DNA of 64,000 nt from CBDANW01 sp965197825 (lineage in GTDB: Bacteria; Acidobacteriota; Vicinamibacteria; Marinacidobacterales; DATDRI01), in contig CBDANW010000003.1 of NCBI GenBank assembly GCA_965197825.1, positions 1,488,001-1,552,000 on the forward strand, in the 5' to 3' direction. The number at the start of each line of letters is the position of its first letter. The first letter of the stretch is position 1. The notes below the pieces were generated by a model. That model had not been told where the DNA came from and ran no database searches. It worked only from the letters and a program-made list of their open reading frames with translations. Positions 43,351 through 52,833 of this stretch are shown here, one piece after another. Made by a program: the position numbers and the translations under genes.

Positions 43351-44434
43351 TTGCCGATGTAACGCGAACGTCGTCACCGCACCGGCGGCGACGAAGCTTC
43401 AGCCCGGAGGCCGCTACTCGGTGGAGTTCGCGACCGAAGTGGCCATCAGCAAGTACCTGGACCATATGCCTCTCGAGCGCCAGGTTCGGATGATGCGCCG
43501 CGAAGGGCTAGATATCGACAGCCAGACGCTGTGGGACCAGCTGAACGTACTGGCACGTCATCTGAATCCGGTGTACGACGCTCTGGGAGAGAAGGTTTTG
43601 GAGTCACCCGTCATCCACGCCGACGAAACGCGGTGGCCTCTGATGGGCTCGATGAAGAAGTCGGCGGGCACGGTGTGGGGCGTTTCGAGTCCGGACATCG
43701 CGTACTACCGAATGCTGCCGACGAAATCGACGGAAGATGGCCAAAAAGTGCTGGGGACCTACTCCGGCATCGCGGTTGTGGACGGCTACGCGGTGTACGA
43801 GGTGCTAGCTCGTGCCGGTCCAGACGGCTACGCGGCTCGTGCCGGTCCACAGTTTCGTCTCGCCCACTGCTGGGCGCACGTGAAAAGAAAGTTCGACGAA
43901 GCCAGCGAGCACTACCCGCAAGCTTGCTCCGAAGTGCTTCGTTTGATCGGAGAGCTGTACGAAGTCGAACGCGAGGTCCCGGGTCCGTTTCCCGGCGATG
44001 AAAAAGCTCAGAAACTGAGACTTCGTTTACGCAAGCAACGTTCGCAGCGGATCTTGAAAGCGATTCGGCAATGGGGCGAGAGCCAAAGAAGATTGCCGCG
44101 AAGCGACTTCGGCAAGGCGGTCCGCTACATGCTGGAGAGATGGGAGACACTCACGCTGTTCGCCGAAAACCCTCTCGTCTGGCTTGACAACAATCACGCC
44201 GAGCGCGCCCTGAGGGAACCTGTCGTCGGTCGCAAAAATCACTACGGCAGTCGAACGAAACGCGGAACCGACGTCGCAGCGCTGTTCTACACCCTGTGCG
44301 AGACCGCGAAGCTTCAGAACGTCGACCCCAGGGCCTACATGCTCGAAGCGGCCTACGCCGCCATCAACCAGCCAGGAACCGTGTTACTCCCCGACGCCCT
44401 ACGCGACAACTCCGCTGCGTGGCTTCTCCTCCGA
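43351..44434 (+). pseudogene. IS66-family transposase, N-terminus missing
   Basis: The frame opens directly at the IS-A junction with CRCNANVVTAPAATKLQPGG, the zinc-finger end of an IS66 TnpC. It goes through KYLDHMPLERQVRMM, VIHADETRWPLM, AHCWAHVKRKFDEA, PLVWLDNNHAERALREPVVG and RKNHYGSRTKRGTDVAA to a C-terminus near AINQPGTVLLPDALR. It then runs on without a stop into the remnant of the C25 peptidase region, so its true end is lost. It is a different IS66 lineage from the gene at 17744. A short duplication (GPDGYAARAGPQ) lies near residue 140. Confidence 0.82.
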
Positions 44435-44459
44435 ATCGCGACGTTCCAACCCGCTCCAG

Positions 44460-45440
44460 TGGGGCACGGCGAGGAGTTACCCAGGAAACGCAGCCCACCT
44501 TCCACGTTTTCGGCTCCGCTCAGCCACTGGGATTCGGTGGTGTCGACTATGAAGGCTGGGTCACCGAGTCCAGAGACCTCGGCCATGCCGGATTCCGTGA
44601 AGCTCCCCGGACCTGTCCCGATTCCGCTACCAACAGATGCGGGTAGGTAACCTCGAATCGATTCAACATGATGCGCGAGTAAGCGGCGCCGGTGTCCCCG
44701 ACGTTTTCGAGCTCGAGGAGGTTCTCTCCTTCCAGAAGAGCCCCGGGAAGAAGCTCGATGTGGCTCATCCAGGGGAGCTCACCCTCGAGAGTGAAGTCGT
44801 CTATCAACATGCCGTTCAAGTAGATCCGTACGTGGTGATCGGGCTCGGTCGGCAGGTTGGTCGTTCCCTGGATCAAGACCTTAAGAGAAGCCATCTCCGA
44901 GGTCGGTACCAGGTCATGGACCTGAAAGGGATAGGCCTTGGTGACGGGAGCGAGCAGGAAGTCCCATAGCCAGACATCGGGAGCGGTGGTGAGTCTTCCT
45001 TGAAAGAGGTGGTTCTCCTCGAGGCTTAAGGTCTTCCAGTAGTGGTCGACGACCGTACCGGAGGAGGGAGAAGCCGAGGCTGCTTGCATCTTGAGGCCTC
45101 CGCCCCCGAGAGAGAGCACGTAGACGGCTTCTCGTCCGTAGGGGTTGAGCTCTTCACCTCCGCTAACGAAGTACAAGACCGAGCCCGGCTCGAACTGCTC
45201 CTTATTGGGTTGGACGCGGAAGGCGACCGGCTCACCCTGATGGGTCAAGTTGAGTTGTTGGGTCTCGACGCCTTCGGGACGTTTCCCGAAGAGGGTTTGG
45301 TAGGTAACGCTGTAGAGACCGCTGTCGTGGGTCACGAGGTGAGCGACGACATTGCCGCTACCGGCATGGGCATTCCTCTTGCGATGCTTGCGACCACGGG
45401 GAGCCTCCGAGAGACAGCTCGTCGGGCACGGATCCGTCCC
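44460..45440 (-). pseudogene. Gingipain-like C25 peptidase, N-terminal region only
   Basis: On the minus strand the frame encodes VTHDSGLYSVTYQTLFGKRP, QGEPVAFRVQPNKEQFEPGS, NPYGREAVYVLSLGGGGLKM, and then SMASLKV-type sequence with DHHVRIYLNGMLIDDF, LLEGENLLELENVGDTGAAY and RFEVTYPHLLVAESGQVRG. This is the pattern of the region ahead of the catalytic domain in Acidobacteriota C25-type peptidases. Near 44615 the frame shifts and continues as SFTESGMAEVSGLGDPAFIV. Both ends are lost: to an IS256 remnant upstream and an IS66 fragment downstream. The catalytic domain is absent. Confidence 0.65.
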
Positions 45441-45444
45441 GCTT

Positions 45445-46265
45445 CCCGTGGAAATAAGAATGGCGTAACCTCCGGTTAAGCAAAACGAAACCGCGCCTGG
45501 AAAGGCGAGGAGGAGGATTACGCCATGAAGAAGCCTACCACCATATCGAAGGAGTCTGTAAGCGAGTACCGGGAGTTCGTCCAACTTCGGCTGCGTAAGC
45601 GGGTACTGGAGGCGATCGAGGTCGTGCTCGAGGAAGAAGTCAACCAAGCGCTGGGGTGTGGTAGCTACGAGCGTGCGGAAGACCGCCGTGGATATCGCAA
45701 CGGAGCCGAAACCCGTCGCGTGACGACGTCGGTGGGAACTCGCGAGCTCCGTGTGCCACGAGCCCGCGTGCGAGACGAGGAAACGGGAGAGACGACAGAG
45801 TTCAGGAGCGAGCTGTTGCCCCGGTACGCGCGCCGGACTCGTGAGGTCGACGAGGCGATCTTGGGGACGTACTTGTCGGGCGCGAATAGCCGCCGGATCC
45901 GCAAAGCGCTGAAACCACTGCTCGGTGAGGAGCACCTATCGAAGAGCGCGGTGTCTCGCGTGGTTAGCCGGCTGAAGGAGCGCTTCGAGGAATGGCAGAA
46001 CCGTGCTCTCAGCGAGGAGGTCTACGCGATCGTTTACCTGGACGGCTTCCACCTGAAAGTGCGGATGGCGAAACGTGTGATCAGCGTACCCGTACTGGTC
46101 GCGCTCGGGGTCGCGCCAGACGAGCACAAACGTCTGTTGTCATTACGTCTGGCGGTGAGCGAAGCCTCGACGCATTGGGGCTCCGTGCTGGAGGGACTCC
46201 AGGCTCCAGGACTCCGGGCTCCCAAGCTAGTGATCAGCGACGGCCACAAGGGGCTGACGAAAGCG
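45445..46265 (+). mobile_element. IS-D: 5' two thirds of an IS256-family element
   Basis: A fourth distinct IS256-type sequence besides IS-A. The left limit is put near GGAAATAAGAATGGCGTAAC by comparison of reading frames, not by a proven repeat. The right part, with the last catalytic Glu and terminus, is absent: coding sequence stops matching after KGLTKAL at about 46265, where a minus-strand DUF2092 gene begins abruptly. Confidence 0.7.
45525..46265 (+). pseudogene. IS-D transposase (IS256 family), C-terminus missing
   Basis: The gene starts MKKPTTISKESVSEYREF at ATG 45525 with GGAGGAGGA just upstream (45508-45516). It has RKRVLEAIEVVLEEEVNQAL, the linker LRVPRARVRDEETGE, and the first catalytic residues in AIVYLDGFHLKVRM and LVISDGHKGLTKAL. 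The rest, including the C/H motif and Glu, is missing because of the junction at about 46265. It is therefore inactive. Confidence 0.85.
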
Positions 46266-46857
46266 CTTGCCTTCAGCATCGATCCAGAGCTGCCACTCGA
46301 TGAAGTCGTTGGCGAGCGCGACCTGATGGCAGAACACGCCGCCCACGTTGGTGAGACCGATGTAGATACCGATGTCCGCTCCCGCAAGCAAAGATTCAAT
46401 AGACGTCGGCTCGAATGAAATCAGCGAGGGGGAGCACGATGTCGTATTCGTCAGCCACGAAGTCGAGCGTGGCATCGATGTCGGAAGGACTCGAGGGAAC
46501 CTCGAGCACGGCGTACGTGTGGTGCGCCTTGTCCAGAACGGCGAGAGTCTCTCCATCGTACCAGGCGCTTCGGTTCCCCATGTCGCCTTCGACGTCCGAG
46601 ACGATCCGGTCCGGCCTACGGATGGCCATGGCTCGACGGCCCGTAAGCTGAATCTTCATGCCGCTCGGGTGGCGCTCGTCGAGCGTCGCCTCCGCGGTGA
46701 ACGCGAACGCTGGCGCACCCGTGAGCGCGTCGGTCATCGCCTTCAGCACGTCTTCGACTTTCGGGTCAATGAAGCGAGCGGACGGAGCATCCTGCGCGAC
46801 GGCGAGGGAACTGAGAAGAAGAGACGCGACGAGAACCGACGTGACCTTGGCCAGCAT
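46266..46857 (-). pseudogene. DUF2092-family exported protein, frameshifted and truncated
   Basis: The start at 46857 gives MLAKVTSVLVASLLLSSLAV with a signal peptide ending AQD. The DUF2092 pattern follows: DPKVEDVLKAMTDALTGAPA, IRRPDRIVSDVEGDMGNRSA, WYDGETLAVLDKAHHTYAVL. After LPLADFIRADVY one extra T (near 46398) gives TGA. Removing it restores ESLLAGADIGIYIGLTNVGG and VFCHQVALANDFIEWQLWID. It is cut at about 46266 by IS-D. Likely a periplasmic lipoprotein-sorting-like fold; function unknown. Confidence 0.78.
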
Positions 46858-46859
46858 AG

Positions 46860-47574
46860 CTACATACCGAGCTTCTGATAGTCGTAATTCTCCACCGTAA
46901 GCTCGACTTCCTTGTCCGGATACTCGAGCGTCAGCCGCGCCGGATACGTCGGCCCGTCCTTCACAGCTTCAAACTCGCCCGTGAAGTGCACCGGCTTGTC
47001 CTCGAACGACGTCCGGATCTCGAGGTGCCGCATGCCGAAGCTCGCTGGGTCGATCCAGACGCTCATCGTGTCGCCAGGCACCATGGCATTCGACCCTTGA
47101 ATGAGCACCTCGGTTCCGCTTTGTCCCTGGTCCTGGGCGACGGTCGCGTTCTGGGCGAAGGCCCTGTATTTTGTCCGGCGGCATGTGCGCGTATGACGCG
47201 ACGAGCTGACCGAGGCTCTGCATCAGCTCGGCGAACTCTTCCTTCTTGTTCTCGATGACCTTTGCCTTCAGCCTTCCGCCGCCCCGGCGGCCGGCCTCCT
47301 GTTGCGCCTGTTGTTGGGGCGGCTCCCCAATCGGCGTTTTCTGCTGCTTCCCGTCGAGATCGTAGCGCACCTGCTCCAGTTTCACACTCTTCGACTCGCC
47401 CTCCATCTTGATCTTGGTCCGCGACTTCCACGTGTACTGCTCGAGAGCAGCGCTGTTCTCTTTCTGGGCTTTAGCGAACTGTTCCTTCTGTTGGCCGAAG
47501 GCGAGGGAGGCGAGTGCGATCGACGCGCCCAGTGCAGGAACTATGTATCGCCGAAGCTTGGATGTCCTGAGCAT
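46860..47574 (-). pseudogene. Exported protein of unknown family, one frameshift
   Basis: ATG 47574 (MLRTSKLRRYIVPALG) follows GGAGG by 6 bases. A signal peptide ends near LAFGQQ. A Gln/Arg-rich middle (EPPQQQAQQEAGRRGGGRLK) leads to SYAHMPPDKIQ, after which the frame shifts near 47155. The continuation is VLIQGSNAMVPGDTMSVWID, TSFEDKPVHFTGEFEAVKDG and TLEYPDKEVELTVENYDYQK, ending 2 bp before the DUF2092 gene. The pair forms an operon with it. The two may work together in the periplasm, which is only a guess from position. Confidence 0.6.
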
Positions 47575-47634
47575 CGGGTCCTCCTCTCTCATTTCCTGAC
47601 AGTTCGAAATCAGCTTCCGATACATTCTAGCCTC

Positions 47635-48353
47635 CTAAAAGAAAACTTTGAGCCTGAAGTTTACGATGTTAGCAGCGACGGTGTCGAACTCCTCGTCGAG
47701 AGTGTCCCGAGCGGCGTCACGAACATACAAGACCTCGAAGCGCAACCGGTCGTCGCGGCGATAGCCGAGGCCCGCCCGCGTGCGCCGCTTGGTCGCATAG
47801 CGTTCCGGCACATCGTCCGAGAGCGGCACGAAGAACTCGAAGTCGGCTTTCCAGTAGAGCGTGGCGTCCCGGCTGAGCTCGGCGTGGTTGATCGCCACCT
47901 TGAGCTCGATGCGATTCCGAAACCGCCTCTCGTGGCTGGAGCTCCCGTCGGAGTACCAGAAGTTCCGCCGTTCGAAGCGGACGAGATCGGAGACGGCGAC
48001 CCGGCCGAATGGAACCGCGCACCTAGTCTTGGTATCACCTCGAAAGAGTGCAGGTCGCTCGACTGCCGGGTCGTTCCGACAGTCGCTTCGCCAACGAGAT
48101 CCAGCCACGAATTCGGATAGAACTCGACGCGCGGCGTCACGTCCAGGTTTCGCCACACCTCGCCGCCCGCGTACTGCGCCTTCAGCTGGGCGTCGATCTC
48201 GACGAGGAAGCGGTCTCCTCTCGGGAAGCCGAAGGCCACGTTTCCCCATAACTGGGCGGACTCCTCGTGATCCTGAGCCTGCACGGCGCTTCCCACGAGG
48301 AGCGAAGCGAGGACGAGTGCGCACTTCAGCAACATGCCGTGTGGCTGCCTCAT
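47635..48353 (-). pseudogene. DUF2490-like outer-membrane protein, one frameshift
   Basis: From MRQPHGMLLKCALVLASLLV (48353; 48335 is an alternative start) the protein has a signal peptide and an N-terminal barrel region (LWGNVAFGFPRGDRFLVEID, VTPRVEFYPNSWLDLVGEAT). Near 48025 the frame shifts to PFGRVAVSDLVRFERRNFWY, NRIELKVAINHAELSRDATL, YWKADFEFFVPLSDDVPERY and the C-terminal RLKVFF. The layout, including Arg-rich turns and YRRDDRLRFEVLYV, fits DUF2490. Damaged by a single indel. Confidence 0.65.
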
Positions 48354-48380
48354 GAGCTACTCATGGCTCCAGAACAAACC

Positions 48381-49360
48381 TCACGGCTCGCCCTCGAGCC
48401 GCTTCATGCCCTCGACGAGCGGATGCCAGCCGAAGACCAGCGACACTCGGAACCGGTCCATGCGCAGGTCGGTGGGCTCACTGTCGTTCACCGTCGCCAT
48501 GTAGCCCGCGGTGAGCTGCAGGTTGTCATTGATCTGGTAGCCGAGCGTGAGACCGAGCCCGAGGTTGTCCAGCTTTTCGCCCTCGACGCCATCCAGGCTA
48601 GCCTGGCCGCCGGTCACCCAGGTCACGTCGACTGAAGCCCAGAACTGCTCGACCAAAATCGCGCGTTAGGTGGCCGTCGAGCTGAAACATGGGATCGGTA
48701 GAGAGCCTGTGACCCACGAAGTCGTCGTTATCGCCGAAGAGCCATATCGAGGGGAGAAACTCCAGGGTGGTGCGCCGGCCGGGGACCCACGGTCCGAGCT
48801 GCCACACGATGGGGGCGCCGACGCGCCCCGTACCACCGGTTCTGTCCGAGGTTCAGTGGCTCCTCATTGTCGTACTCGCCGATGGGAAGGGCCAGGTCGG
48901 CGAGGACGTCGAGGGAGAAGCCCGGCTCGTAGCGCACGAGATCGGGGATGTTCCGGATCGGCTTCGGCCCGATGAGGTTGAGGTCGAGCTCGATTAGCGG
49001 ATCGCCGAAGCCGCTGGCGCCTTCTCCGAACGTTCGACCGAAGATCGACGCCTCGCCCGAGAGCCGACCCATGGGAACGAGCACCGCCGCCATCGCCGAG
49101 CGGTCGAAGAGCGTAAACGTGTGGCCGTAGCCGGCCAGGGCCACCGTGGCCTCGAATCTCGCTTCCGGCACAACGGTATGGGCCGGGTCGATGGGGTTCG
49201 CGTTACCGCTCATGGACATGCCGATGACAGGCACGGCCGCCGATGAGGCTCTTCCAGTAAAAGCGCGGCGGCACCTGCGCGGAGGAAGGCGTCACGCTTG
49301 ACGCCACGAAGGCGATTCGCCAGCGCCCGAACCCATTTCAAGCTTCGGACCTGGCTCATT
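48381..49360 (-). pseudogene. PF13557-type outer-membrane transporter-like protein, several frameshifts
   Basis: Pieces in three frames spell one protein: QVPPRFYWKSLIGGRA, then SMSGNANPIDPAHTVVPEAR, ATVALAGYGHTFTLFDRSAM, EEPLNLGQNRWYGAR, then VWQLGPWVPGRRTTLEFLPS, IWLFGDNDDFVGHRLSTDPM, then FWASVDVTWVTGGQASLDGV, LGLGLTLGYQINDNLQLTAG and MDRFRVSLVFGWHPLVEGM. This is the 'MetA-pathway of phenol degradation' family of barrel proteins. At least three indels (near 49225, 48815 and 48660) interrupt it. The start is unclear, near 49300-49360. Confidence 0.7.
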
Positions 49361-51080
49361 GGTTCGGCTCCTTTACCATGTCAGGGGGCGGCACGAACTG
49401 CCGCTTGTAGATGAGCGGCGGATATCCTGGATTATTCGGGAAGCGCTGCGACATCTGGTCCTCCAAGCCCTCGTAGACGGAGCGGCTCGGAAGGATCACG
49501 TTGTTCGCGCGGACGTAGTCGTCCCAGCTCTCGAGCAAGGCAGCCACTTGCTCCGGCCGCTCCGAGGCCATGTCCTTGCGCTCTCCGGGGTCGGAGGCCA
49601 AAGTCAAAAAGCTCCCAATCGCCCTTGCCGTACGGCTTCCACTGCCACCGCAGCTTCCAATTTCCCTGACGCACGGCACGGTTTCCGAAGAGCTCCCAGG
49701 CCAGATAGTCCTCGTCGGTCCGAACCGATTCGACGTCTCCGGCGAGCAACGGAATCCATGACTTGCCAATTAGGGGCGGCGTCCGGCGTCTATCGTGGGT
49801 CTCGGGATACTCCGCTCCCGCGATCTCGAGCAGCGTGGGCATGATGTCGGCGACGTGCATAACCGCGTGTTGGATGCTCCCGTTGGTACGTTTGACCGCC
49901 GGCCCGCTCACGGTGAGGGCGTTACGAATCCCGCCTTCGGCGAGCCAACCTTTGTACTGGCTGAAGGGCGTCATCGATACCTGAGCCCACATGGGTCCGT
50001 AGCCGACGAACGAGCCCGGATCGCCCCAGGCCTTCAGGTGAGTCTGGGACCAGTTGATCGCGGCGGAGAGATAGTTCAGCGTTCCGGGCGTGCCCGCGAC
50101 CATCTCGAAGAGATCTGCCCCCTCGGCACCGTTGTCGCCGAAAACCTCGCCTATCGACTTCAAGTAATCGATGAGCCGGCCCACGTGATGGTCAAAGTTC
50201 TCCATCATCCCCGCGTAGAGCTCCATCTTCATACCGAGGAGCGCGCGTGAGGCCGGCGCGAGCTGGGTTGGGTCAGGGACGAACCACATGCGCTCGGCGA
50301 GCTGGGTGTCCCGGGCCACGATGCCTAGCTCGATTTGACGCTTCAGCCGCTCGCGACGCACGGCGTCCCAGCCCTTGTCGTATTCCCCGACGTGCCGGCC
50401 TCGCCACTCTCGCGGCAGATGATAGGGGTCATGCGGCGCTTGGTGAGCCACGTAGGCGAAAAAAGGTTGGTCGTCGGCCGCGGTTCGCTTCGATGAAATC
50501 GATCATTCTATCGGTATAGTGTCCTGGTCGTGTAGTAGTCCTTCGGAAGCTCGCTGAGGTAGAAACCGTCCTCGGTGAAGACCAATCGAGGCGAGACAGC
50601 AATGACGTTCCTCATGTCCCAGTAGTTGCCGCCGCCGTCGAGAAGACTGAAGTCGCGCTCGAAGCCGCGGGCGCGGGGAATCTTGTCCGGCGCTTTGCCC
50701 ATGTGCCACTTGCCCGTCATGTAGGTGTGGTATCCCGAATCTTTGAGAAGCTGCGGCAGCGTCACGACGGCGTCGTTGAGGTAGCCTTCGTAGCCCGGCA
50801 CCCCCGTCTGGTTCGGGGCGGTCCACTCGTCCATGTTGCCGAGGCCATTGACATGTGTATCCGTCCCCGAGAGCAGCATCGAGCGGGTCGGAGAACAGCT
50901 CGCGTGGGTGTAGAACTGGGTAAAGCGCACGCCTTCTTGTGGGCCGCAGGATAGTCGACTTGGCTTGCAGTCTCCAGTTGGCCCCGCCCCCGGAGGTAGC
51001 GACGAAGACCCCTTGAACACCCTCCGCCCGCCAACCATAGCCGACACGGGAACAGCGTAGATAGCCCTCATCTGGCGAAG
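49356..51080 (-). pseudogene. Arylsulfatase (formylglycine type), several frameshifts
   Basis: The N-terminal metal-site region is scrambled. From about 50940 the frame gives EGVRFTQFYTHASCSPTRSM, where the Cys of CSPTR would be converted to formylglycine, then SGYHTYMTGKWHMGK. Near 50500 the frame breaks and resumes with MAHQAPHDPYHLPREWRG, AEGGIRNALTVSGPAVKRTN and RQGNWKLRWQWKPYGKGDWE. Near 49600 it breaks again to ASDPGERKDMASERPEQVAA and ends at 49356. The family is sulfatase S1, which cleaves sulfate esters, often from algal or animal polysaccharides. It cannot be made as written. Confidence 0.82.
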
Positions 51081-51245
51081 GGACGTGGGCAAATGTGAGG
51101 CGAGTGTCGGAAAATGTCTGAGATTTCTAGGCCGACAAAGAAATCTGGTCATGCGGCTTCAGATCGGTGTAATGTTGTCGTCCAGAGAAGCCCTAAAACG
51201 GCAACCCCGATTCAGGGGCCGGGTTCAACCTTGCAAAGTAGGGAG

Positions 51246-52397
51246 ATGATGATGAAAGCAACCACAAAACGTAGGTTTGCATTCCGGAGCATGGCGCTGG
51301 TGGCGACCGTGGCATTGGCGGTACTGGTTTTCTCCGTCAACGATTCGGTGGCTCAGGCAACCAACGAGAATGCCTTCAGACTGCTGACCTTCGAGGCCGG
51401 AAACAGCGGTCCGCGGCTCGGCACGACACGCGGGAATGGAGAACAGGACATTGTCGACGTGCACAACGCCGTCCTCTACCTGGTCAAGGCAGGGGCGTCG
51501 GAGGTGTCGGGGTTGGCGCCCATTCCCATCGACATGCGTTCGCTGATCGAAGCGGGCGATGCGTCGGTACGGTCGGTCAAGACAGTTCACGACACAATCA
51601 CCAGGCTAAGGACCAGCGGCAGCTTCACGGATCCGGGCGGGGCGCAGCGCGTCTTCCATCCATCGGCGAGCGTCGCCTACCTTCCTCCAATCCCCAATCC
51701 CTCGAAGATTTTGGCGGCGGCGGGCGCCTACCAGCGAAAGAATGCGGACGGCACGCCCGGTAACTACGACAACGTCGAGTTCGGGAGCTTCTTCATGAAG
51801 CCTCCCTCGGGGATGACCGGACACAACACGGACATCAATCTCCGAGGCTTGCTGACGAGGGGCGTGTACGAGCCGGAGTTCGCGGCCATTATCAGCAAGA
51901 GGGCGAAGTTCGTCCCGGTGTCGGAAGTGATGGACTACGTCTTCGGTTACACGAATTTCAACGACGTGAGCTCCCGCGACCTGCCGGCGGGGCACCACGG
52001 TTCGCAGGGAAGCACCCTCAGCAAGGGGCTCGACACGTTCACGCCGGTAGGGCCGTACATCACGTTGAAGGAGGACGTAGATCCGGGGAACCTTGACCTC
52101 GTTGCGCACGTCAATGGAGTACTCCACACGTGGCCCCACGGCAACGGGAACACCAGCAAGCTGACGTTCACCCTCCAGGAATCGATCTCCTACTTGAGCG
52201 AGCGGATGACGTTGGAGCCGGGAGACATCATTTCGACGGGCGTCCCCAGCCCTTCGATGCCCTTCCAAGTCGGCGAAATGATCGAGATTACCATCGGAAA
52301 CCTTGGGACCTTGCGAAACACCGTCGTCTCGGTCCCGGCGCCCGGCTGGACGCCGATCAAGCCGGCCCCTGGATCGTCGCCGCCGAGCGACAATTAA
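51246..52397 (+). CDS. Fumarylacetoacetate-hydrolase-family protein with signal peptide
   Basis: A 383-residue protein whose C-terminal domain is FAH-like: EPEFAAIISKRAKFVPVSEV, YVFGYTNFNDVSSRD, STLSKGLDTFTPVGPYITLK and LEPGDIISTGVPS. The metal ligands expected in E-x-E and D positions are partly visible (VYEPEFA). Unusually, it begins with a typical Sec signal (RSMALVATVALAVLVFSVND ending VAQA), so it should act in the periplasm, whereas FAH enzymes are normally cytosolic. Three consecutive ATGs (51246, 51249, 51252) follow AGTAGGGAG. Intact, unlike its left neighbours. Substrate unknown. Confidence 0.82.
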   Translation: MMMKATTKRRFAFRSMALVATVALAVLVFSVNDSVAQATNENAFRLLTFEAGNSGPRLGTTRGNGEQDIVDVHNAVLYLVKAGASEVSGLAPIPIDMRSLIEAGDASVRSVKTVHDTITRLRTSGSFTDPGGAQRVFHPSASVAYLPPIPNPSKILAAAGAYQRKNADGTPGNYDNVEFGSFFMKPPSGMTGHNTDINLRGLLTRGVYEPEFAAIISKRAKFVPVSEVMDYVFGYTNFNDVSSRDLPAGHHGSQGSTLSKGLDTFTPVGPYITLKEDVDPGNLDLVAHVNGVLHTWPHGNGNTSKLTFTLQESISYLSERMTLEPGDIISTGVPSPSMPFQVGEMIEITIGNLGTLRNTVVSVPAPGWTPIKPAPGSSPPSDN

Positions 52398-52402
52398 AGG
52401 GG

Positions 52403-52446
52403 CGTCTGCCTAAGTTGATTTTGGCATCCACGCCAATTCACGCCGG
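52403..52446 (+). repeat. Single 44-nt dispersed repeat unit
   Basis: It begins CGTCTGCCTAAGTTGATTTT and ends CAATTCACGCCGG, exactly 44 nt, ending where the terminator hairpin starts. It is between the FAH-family gene stop (52397) and glnK. Confidence 0.65.
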
Positions 52447-52481
52447 AAAGGGGGGAACGGGCGCGACCCGCTCCCCCCTTT
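52447..52481. terminator. Bidirectional terminator between the FAH gene and glnK
   Basis: AAAGGGGGGAACGGG pairs with CCCGCTCCCCCCTTT around a CGCGA loop. The stem has A-rich and T-rich ends, so it can work for both convergent transcripts. It directly adjoins the glnK stop codon. Confidence 0.75.
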
Positions 52482-52823
52482 CTATCCGATAGCGACGGCC
52501 TGCGTCTCGCCAGTCCGGATACGCACGCACTCTTTCAAGTCGAGGACGAAGATCTTGCCGTCCCCGATGTTGCCTGTGCGCGCGCCTTCGACAATCGCAT
52601 CGATCGTCGCCTGCACGAACTCGTCGTTCACGGCCACCTCGAGTTTCACCTTTCGAAGCAGGCTTCCTGCCTCGGTGTGACTCCGGTAGACCTCGGCAAT
52701 GCCTTTCTGGCGACCACGGCCCAGCACGTTCGACACCGTGACGAGGTGAACTTCCTTCTCGGTAAGGCGCTCCAGAACATCGTCCAACCGGTCGGCTTGG
52801 ATGACTGCGATGATGTAATTCAT
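52482..52823 (-). CDS. glnK: P-II nitrogen regulator (GlnK-type)
   Basis: A 113-residue P-II protein that should bind ATP/ADP and 2-oxoglutarate and block the ammonium channel encoded upstream. Motifs: T-loop with GRGRQKGIAEVYRS, then LRKVKLEVAVNDEFVQATID and TGNIGDGKIFVLDLKECVRI. The T-loop has Tyr46 but Glu at position 51, where uridylylated P-II proteins carry Tyr51, so control by GlnD is unlikely. It starts at 52823, 10 bp after the amt stop, forming an amt-glnK operon. Confidence 0.93.
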   Translation of the reverse strand: MNYIIAVIQADRLDDVLERLTEKEVHLVTVSNVLGRGRQKGIAEVYRSHTEAGSLLRKVKLEVAVNDEFVQATIDAIVEGARTGNIGDGKIFVLDLKECVRIRTGETQAVAIG

Positions 52824-52833
52824 GCTCCGCCTC

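Noticed and set aside
48381..49360. Treating the pieces as three separate small genes
   Set aside because: Joined across frames they follow one known barrel family from end to end, so they are one broken gene.
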